Assembly: GCA_965217935.1 (NCBI GenBank)
Contig: OZ244581.1
Location: forward strand, 1,364,001-1,428,000
Direction of reading: 5' to 3'
DNA: 64,000 bases
Origin: JBBROS01 sp965217935
GTDB lineage: Bacteria; Pseudomonadota; Alphaproteobacteria; Acetobacterales; Acetobacteraceae
The notes below the pieces were generated by a model. That model ran no database searches and was not told where the DNA came from. It saw nothing but the letters and a program-made list of their open reading frames with translations. The position numbers and the translations under genes are program-made. Below, one piece after another: positions 61,171-64,000 of the stretch (its first letter is position 1; every line of letters starts with the position of its first letter).

Positions 61171-62738
61171 CCAGGCTCCTCGCCCGCCTTCCCACGGTTG
61201 GCTGGCGCGCGGACCTGGCCGCCGCCCTGCTTGGCCTTCTCGCCGCCACCGCGTTGCCACCTTTATACGTCCTCCCCGCCCTCCTCATCGCCGTGCCCGG
61301 CCTGCTCACCCTTATCGGCGGCGCCCCAGGCCCTTTCACCGCTGCCCGCCGCGGCTTCTGGTTCGGCTTCGGCCATCATATCCTTGGCCTCTATTGGATC
61401 ACCGAAGCCATCCTGCTCGAATCCGCGCGCTACTGGTGGTTCGTGCCCATCGCCGTCCCCGCCCTGTCGGCCCTCCTCGCCCTGTTCATCGCCGCCCCCT
61501 GCGCCGCCGCCTGGTTCGCGCGGCCCGGATGGCGGCGCATCGCCATGCTCGCCGGCGCCTGGACCCTCAGCGAGTTCGCCCGCCAGTTCATCGGCACCGG
61601 CTTTCCCTGGAACCCGTGGGGAAGCGTCTGGGCCCTCCCCGGCCTGCCCGGCGACATCATGATCCAGCCCGCCGCCTGGATCGGCGCCCCGGGCCTTACG
61701 CTCCTCACCGTCCTCGTCGCCGCGCTGCCGATCCTGGGATGGCGAGGCTGGGCCGCCGGCACGCTCATCCTCGCCGCCTGGATGGCCGCCGGCATCTGGC
61801 GCGTCTCAACCCCCGAGCCTGCCGGCACGGGCGCTGTCGCGGTCCTCGTGCAAGGCAATGTCTCCCAAGCCCAGAAATGGGATCGGGACACCGCGGTCGC
61901 GACCTTCCGGCGCTACCTCTCCCTCTCCGCGGAAGGCGTGACCACGGCCGGGGACCGCCCCGCCGTCGTCATCTGGCCCGAGACCGCCAGCGTCTACCTG
62001 CTTCAATCCGATCCAGGCGCCCGCGAAGCGATTGCCGACGCCATCGCCCCTGCCCGCGGCGCAATCATCGGCAGCCTGACGTTCCGCAACGGACACCCCT
62101 CCAATCAGCCCGGCAACGAGCCTTTCAACAGCATGGTCGCCCTTAACGCCGACGGCTCCATCGCCGGCATGTATGACAAATGGCACCTCGTCCCGTTCGG
62201 CGAATACGCCCCCACCTGGGTTCCGCTCGCGATCCAGGTCGTTCCCGGCCAATTCGGCTTCGGCGCCGGCCCCGCGACCCTGCGCATCCCCGGCCTGCCT
62301 CCCTTCGCCGGGTTGATCTGCTACGAGGCGATCTTTCCAGCCCAGGTCGTGGACGAGGCGCACCGCCCCGGCTGGATGGTCAACATCACGAACGACGCCT
62401 GGTTCGGCAACTCGACCGGCCCGCGGCAACACCTCGTCGCCGCCCGCATGAGGGCCGTCGAAGAGGGGCTGCCTTTGCTCCGCGCCGCCAATACCGGCAT
62501 CACCGCCGGCTTCGACAGCCGTGGCCACGAACTCGCCCGCTTGCCGATGCGCGTCGCCGGGGAATTGACTGTGCCGATCCCTGGCAAGCGCCCCCCCACA
62601 ACCTTTTCCCGCTGGGGCCTCGTCATGCCCGGCCTGTTGGCCTGCGCCCTGGTTGCGGCCGCGCTTATCCGTCGCGTGCGGATCGAACCCGGCGGCGAGG
62701 CTCCGCCGCGGCGATTTGCGCAGCAGTCGATTAAATGA
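61167..62738 (+). CDS. lnt: Apolipoprotein N-acyltransferase Lnt
   Basis: The 523-aa inner-membrane enzyme adds the third acyl chain to lipoproteins. It has about six N-terminal membrane segments, then a nitrilase-like periplasmic domain. The triad is visible: Glu in WPETAS, Lys in YDKWHLVPFGEY and Cys in LICYEAIFPA. A last membrane helix is at the end. The start overlaps the dehydrogenase stop. Confidence 0.95.
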   Translation: MTRLLARLPTVGWRADLAAALLGLLAATALPPLYVLPALLIAVPGLLTLIGGAPGPFTAARRGFWFGFGHHILGLYWITEAILLESARYWWFVPIAVPALSALLALFIAAPCAAAWFARPGWRRIAMLAGAWTLSEFARQFIGTGFPWNPWGSVWALPGLPGDIMIQPAAWIGAPGLTLLTVLVAALPILGWRGWAAGTLILAAWMAAGIWRVSTPEPAGTGAVAVLVQGNVSQAQKWDRDTAVATFRRYLSLSAEGVTTAGDRPAVVIWPETASVYLLQSDPGAREAIADAIAPARGAIIGSLTFRNGHPSNQPGNEPFNSMVALNADGSIAGMYDKWHLVPFGEYAPTWVPLAIQVVPGQFGFGAGPATLRIPGLPPFAGLICYEAIFPAQVVDEAHRPGWMVNITNDAWFGNSTGPRQHLVAARMRAVEEGLPLLRAANTGITAGFDSRGHELARLPMRVAGELTVPIPGKRPPTTFSRWGLVMPGLLACALVAAALIRRVRIEPGGEAPPRRFAQQSIK

Positions 62739-62828
62739 GAAATGTCCTGAAATACAATCGTTCTTGACGTCCTCCGGTTGTGATGTTAACTATCTGTTCA
62801 GCTTTATCGTGCACGTGCGAGGACAGAC

Positions 62829-63290
62829 ATGTTGGTTCAGGCGAATGCCGGCCCGGAGAAGGATAGTGGCCCGAGCCCGATTGATGCCCATGTCGGATCA
62901 AGAATTCGACTGCGTCGCACCTTATTGGGAATGTCGCAGGAGCGGTTGGGCGATGCTCTCGGGCTGACGTTCCAACAGGTGCAGAAATACGAGCGGGGCG
63001 TGAACCGTGTCGGCGCGTCCCGGCTGTTCGACCTGTCCCGCGTGCTCGACGTGTCGATCAGCTTCTTCTTCGATGACATGCCGGAGCAACTTGCCGGCAT
63101 TCACGGCACCGGACACATGACCCATGCCGCCGGAGGCTTTGCCGAACGTCAAGACGCATTCGGCGCCGATGAAGCCCTCAACCGCCGCGAAACGCTTGAA
63201 CTCGTTCGCGCGTATTACCGGATTACCGACCCGGCCGTGCGCAAGCGCGTCTTCGACCTTGTCAAGACGATGGGGCCTCCCGAAGGCTGA
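62829..63290 (+). CDS. XRE-family helix-turn-helix regulator
   Basis: The 153-aa protein has a Cro/C1-type helix-turn-helix at about residues 20-75 (VGSRIRLRRTLLGMSQERLG, TFQQVQKYERG). A C-terminal acidic-to-basic helical segment ends LVKTMG. Close homologues are common single-gene regulators in alphaproteobacteria. The target is unknown. Confidence 0.88.
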   Translation: MLVQANAGPEKDSGPSPIDAHVGSRIRLRRTLLGMSQERLGDALGLTFQQVQKYERGVNRVGASRLFDLSRVLDVSISFFFDDMPEQLAGIHGTGHMTHAAGGFAERQDAFGADEALNRRETLELVRAYYRITDPAVRKRVFDLVKTMGPPEG

Positions 63291-63302
63291 CGCCGCGCCG
63301 AG

Positions 63303-63334
63303 TGTCCCCAGGCCGGCTGCTTGGCCCGGGGACA
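63303..63334. terminator. Hairpin between converging genes
   Basis: TGTCCCC (63303-63309) and GGGGACA (63328-63334) pair, with an inner GGCC/GGCC. No T run follows. It probably ends both the XRE transcript and the opposing transcript, weakly. Confidence 0.45.
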
Positions 63335-63343
63335 TTCGAGAGC

Positions 63344-63685
63344 CTACTGCTTTTTCGTATCGGCGGACGAGCTTGACTGATTGCCGCCCGACCCGCCCTG
63401 CTTTCCCATCTGCGTGATCGCCGTTACCCCATCCGGGTTGATGATCATCATGACTGGCCGGTCCTGCTTGTCATGCGCCCGAATCAAGAATGACTGCGGC
63501 ATCACTTGCACGTTGGTGAATCCTGCTTGCTGAAGGTCGGTTTTGATCTTCTGCCGCAGAGCCGCAGTATTTTGCGAATTCGTGGAGGACGAGTCGCCGC
63601 CCTGGTTTAAGCTGGTCGACTGCGCTAAAGCGGGTAGCGCAAAGGCCGTAGACAGAAGGACGGCAGCCAACAGTTTAGACGTCAT
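63344..63685 (-). CDS. Small secreted protein, unknown function
   Basis: The 113-aa precursor starts at ATG 63685 with a clear signal peptide MTSKLLAAVLLSTAFALPAL and AQ cleavage. A Ser/Asn/Gln-rich linker precedes a core LRQKIKTDLQQAGFTNVQVM, with RPVMMIINPDGVTAITQMG following. It ends in Ser/Gly/Lys. I recognise only a general resemblance to small PRC-like exported proteins. Confidence 0.7.
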   Translation of the reverse strand: MTSKLLAAVLLSTAFALPALAQSTSLNQGGDSSSTNSQNTAALRQKIKTDLQQAGFTNVQVMPQSFLIRAHDKQDRPVMMIINPDGVTAITQMGKQGGSGGNQSSSSADTKKQ

Positions 63686-63944
63686 TGCAATCTCCAATTG
63701 AAATCTGAAAGCCATCCTGGCCACATCGGCAAGAACGACTAAGTAACCGGCCGCTATGTCCCAAGTTTGAGAGGCAAGCAGACACGACTGCGCGAGAACA
63801 GTGACAACAACGTCATGCGGGGAGAACGAGACGCGATTGGAGCCTTGTCACCCTGACATGGCCAGGACTACGAGGATTAGCACTCATCTGACCTGGCGAT
63901 TGCCGCTCTTCCTGTCCAGTCAGGCAGAGCCGTTACAGTCTCGT

Positions 63945-64000
63945 GTCCAGGTTTAAAAGTTCATTGCGTGGAATCGCATGCTTCGGGATACTCGCCCTTT
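63945..64000 (+). repeat. Family 3 dispersed repeat, second copy (cut by window end)
   Basis: GTCCAGGTTTAAAAGTTCATT and the run to CGGGATACTCGCCCTTT match the 40538-40597 segment at most positions. The hairpin part would lie beyond the window. The 63686-63944 stretch before it shows no gene. Confidence 0.55.

Noticed and set aside
1..64000. CRISPR array, prophage or integrated plasmid
   Set aside because: No regularly spaced direct repeats, phage structural genes, integrase or replication genes are seen; the only tandem array is three 12-mers at 25034-25069.

Overview
The window is GC-rich and densely packed, with many genes joined by 4-bp stop/start overlaps. Its gene content points to an alphaproteobacterium, most likely Rhodospirillales/Acetobacteraceae. 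Evidence includes rpoH, TrcR (DUF1013), MucR, ATP12, a DUF1192 protein, two DUF465 proteins, an OlsB-type ornithine lipid synthase, a ROSE-type RNA thermometer and a NasS/NasT nitrate regulatory pair. The genus cannot be fixed from the sequence alone.

Layout. 1-1160: rpoH with promoter and terminator. 1164-5986 (minus): small acidic protein, threonine synthase, M16 peptidase, PmbA, GNAT. 6015-7682: a palindromic repeat, an Mrr-type restriction endonuclease and an AT-rich gap. 7683-10199: znuABC with a Zur-like operator. 10431-11545: copper delivery pair PCuAC/SCO1. 11805-21188 (minus): nitrate assimilation, running nasT, nasS, a structured leader, nirB, nirD, nasA, a uroporphyrinogen methyltransferase and a TrpD2-like protein. 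21265-26297: heat-inducible hsp20 behind a sigma-32 promoter and ROSE leader, then trcR, purE/purK and icd. 26443-30677: dienelactone hydrolase, alaS and a lipoprotein. 30794-36186: a CUT2 sugar ABC operon with an SDR dehydrogenase, flanked by IS5, group II intron and IS3 remnants. 36207-40513: an AlkA-type glycosylase, then a decayed usher/spore-coat-U pilus locus. 40704-45068: a DnaJ-like membrane protein, malic enzyme, tRNA-Leu(GAG), lipB and a low-complexity protein. 45157-49371 (minus): rluA-type synthase, AsmA, ATP12 and acylphosphatase, all overlapping. 49822-54305: zwf, a membrane acyltransferase and an ABC-F protein. 54510-63685: ndk, lipoprotein, nfu, rutE, tsaB, rimI, tusA-like, mucR, fur, olsB, a 2-hydroxyacid dehydrogenase, lnt, an XRE regulator and a secreted protein.

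The most distinctive non-coding signal is a set of dispersed intergenic repeats. Family 1 is a 107-bp element with CTAAGC-type inverted ends and an 18-bp hairpin whose arms co-vary between copies. There are five copies, and one interrupts the usher pseudogene, so its boundaries can be inferred. Family 2 is about 110 bp with a nested hairpin and has seven copies, several truncated. Family 3 has two copies. In one place family 2 and family 1 copies sit directly end to end. These non-coding, palindromic, apparently mobile units are the best candidates for something undescribed here.

Functional links: heat-shock control (RpoH acting on hsp20, plus an RNA thermometer), assimilatory nitrate reduction with siroheme precursor supply and ANTAR-type antitermination, metal homeostasis (Znu, Fur, copper chaperones), and envelope lipid and lipoprotein acylation (OlsB, Lnt).
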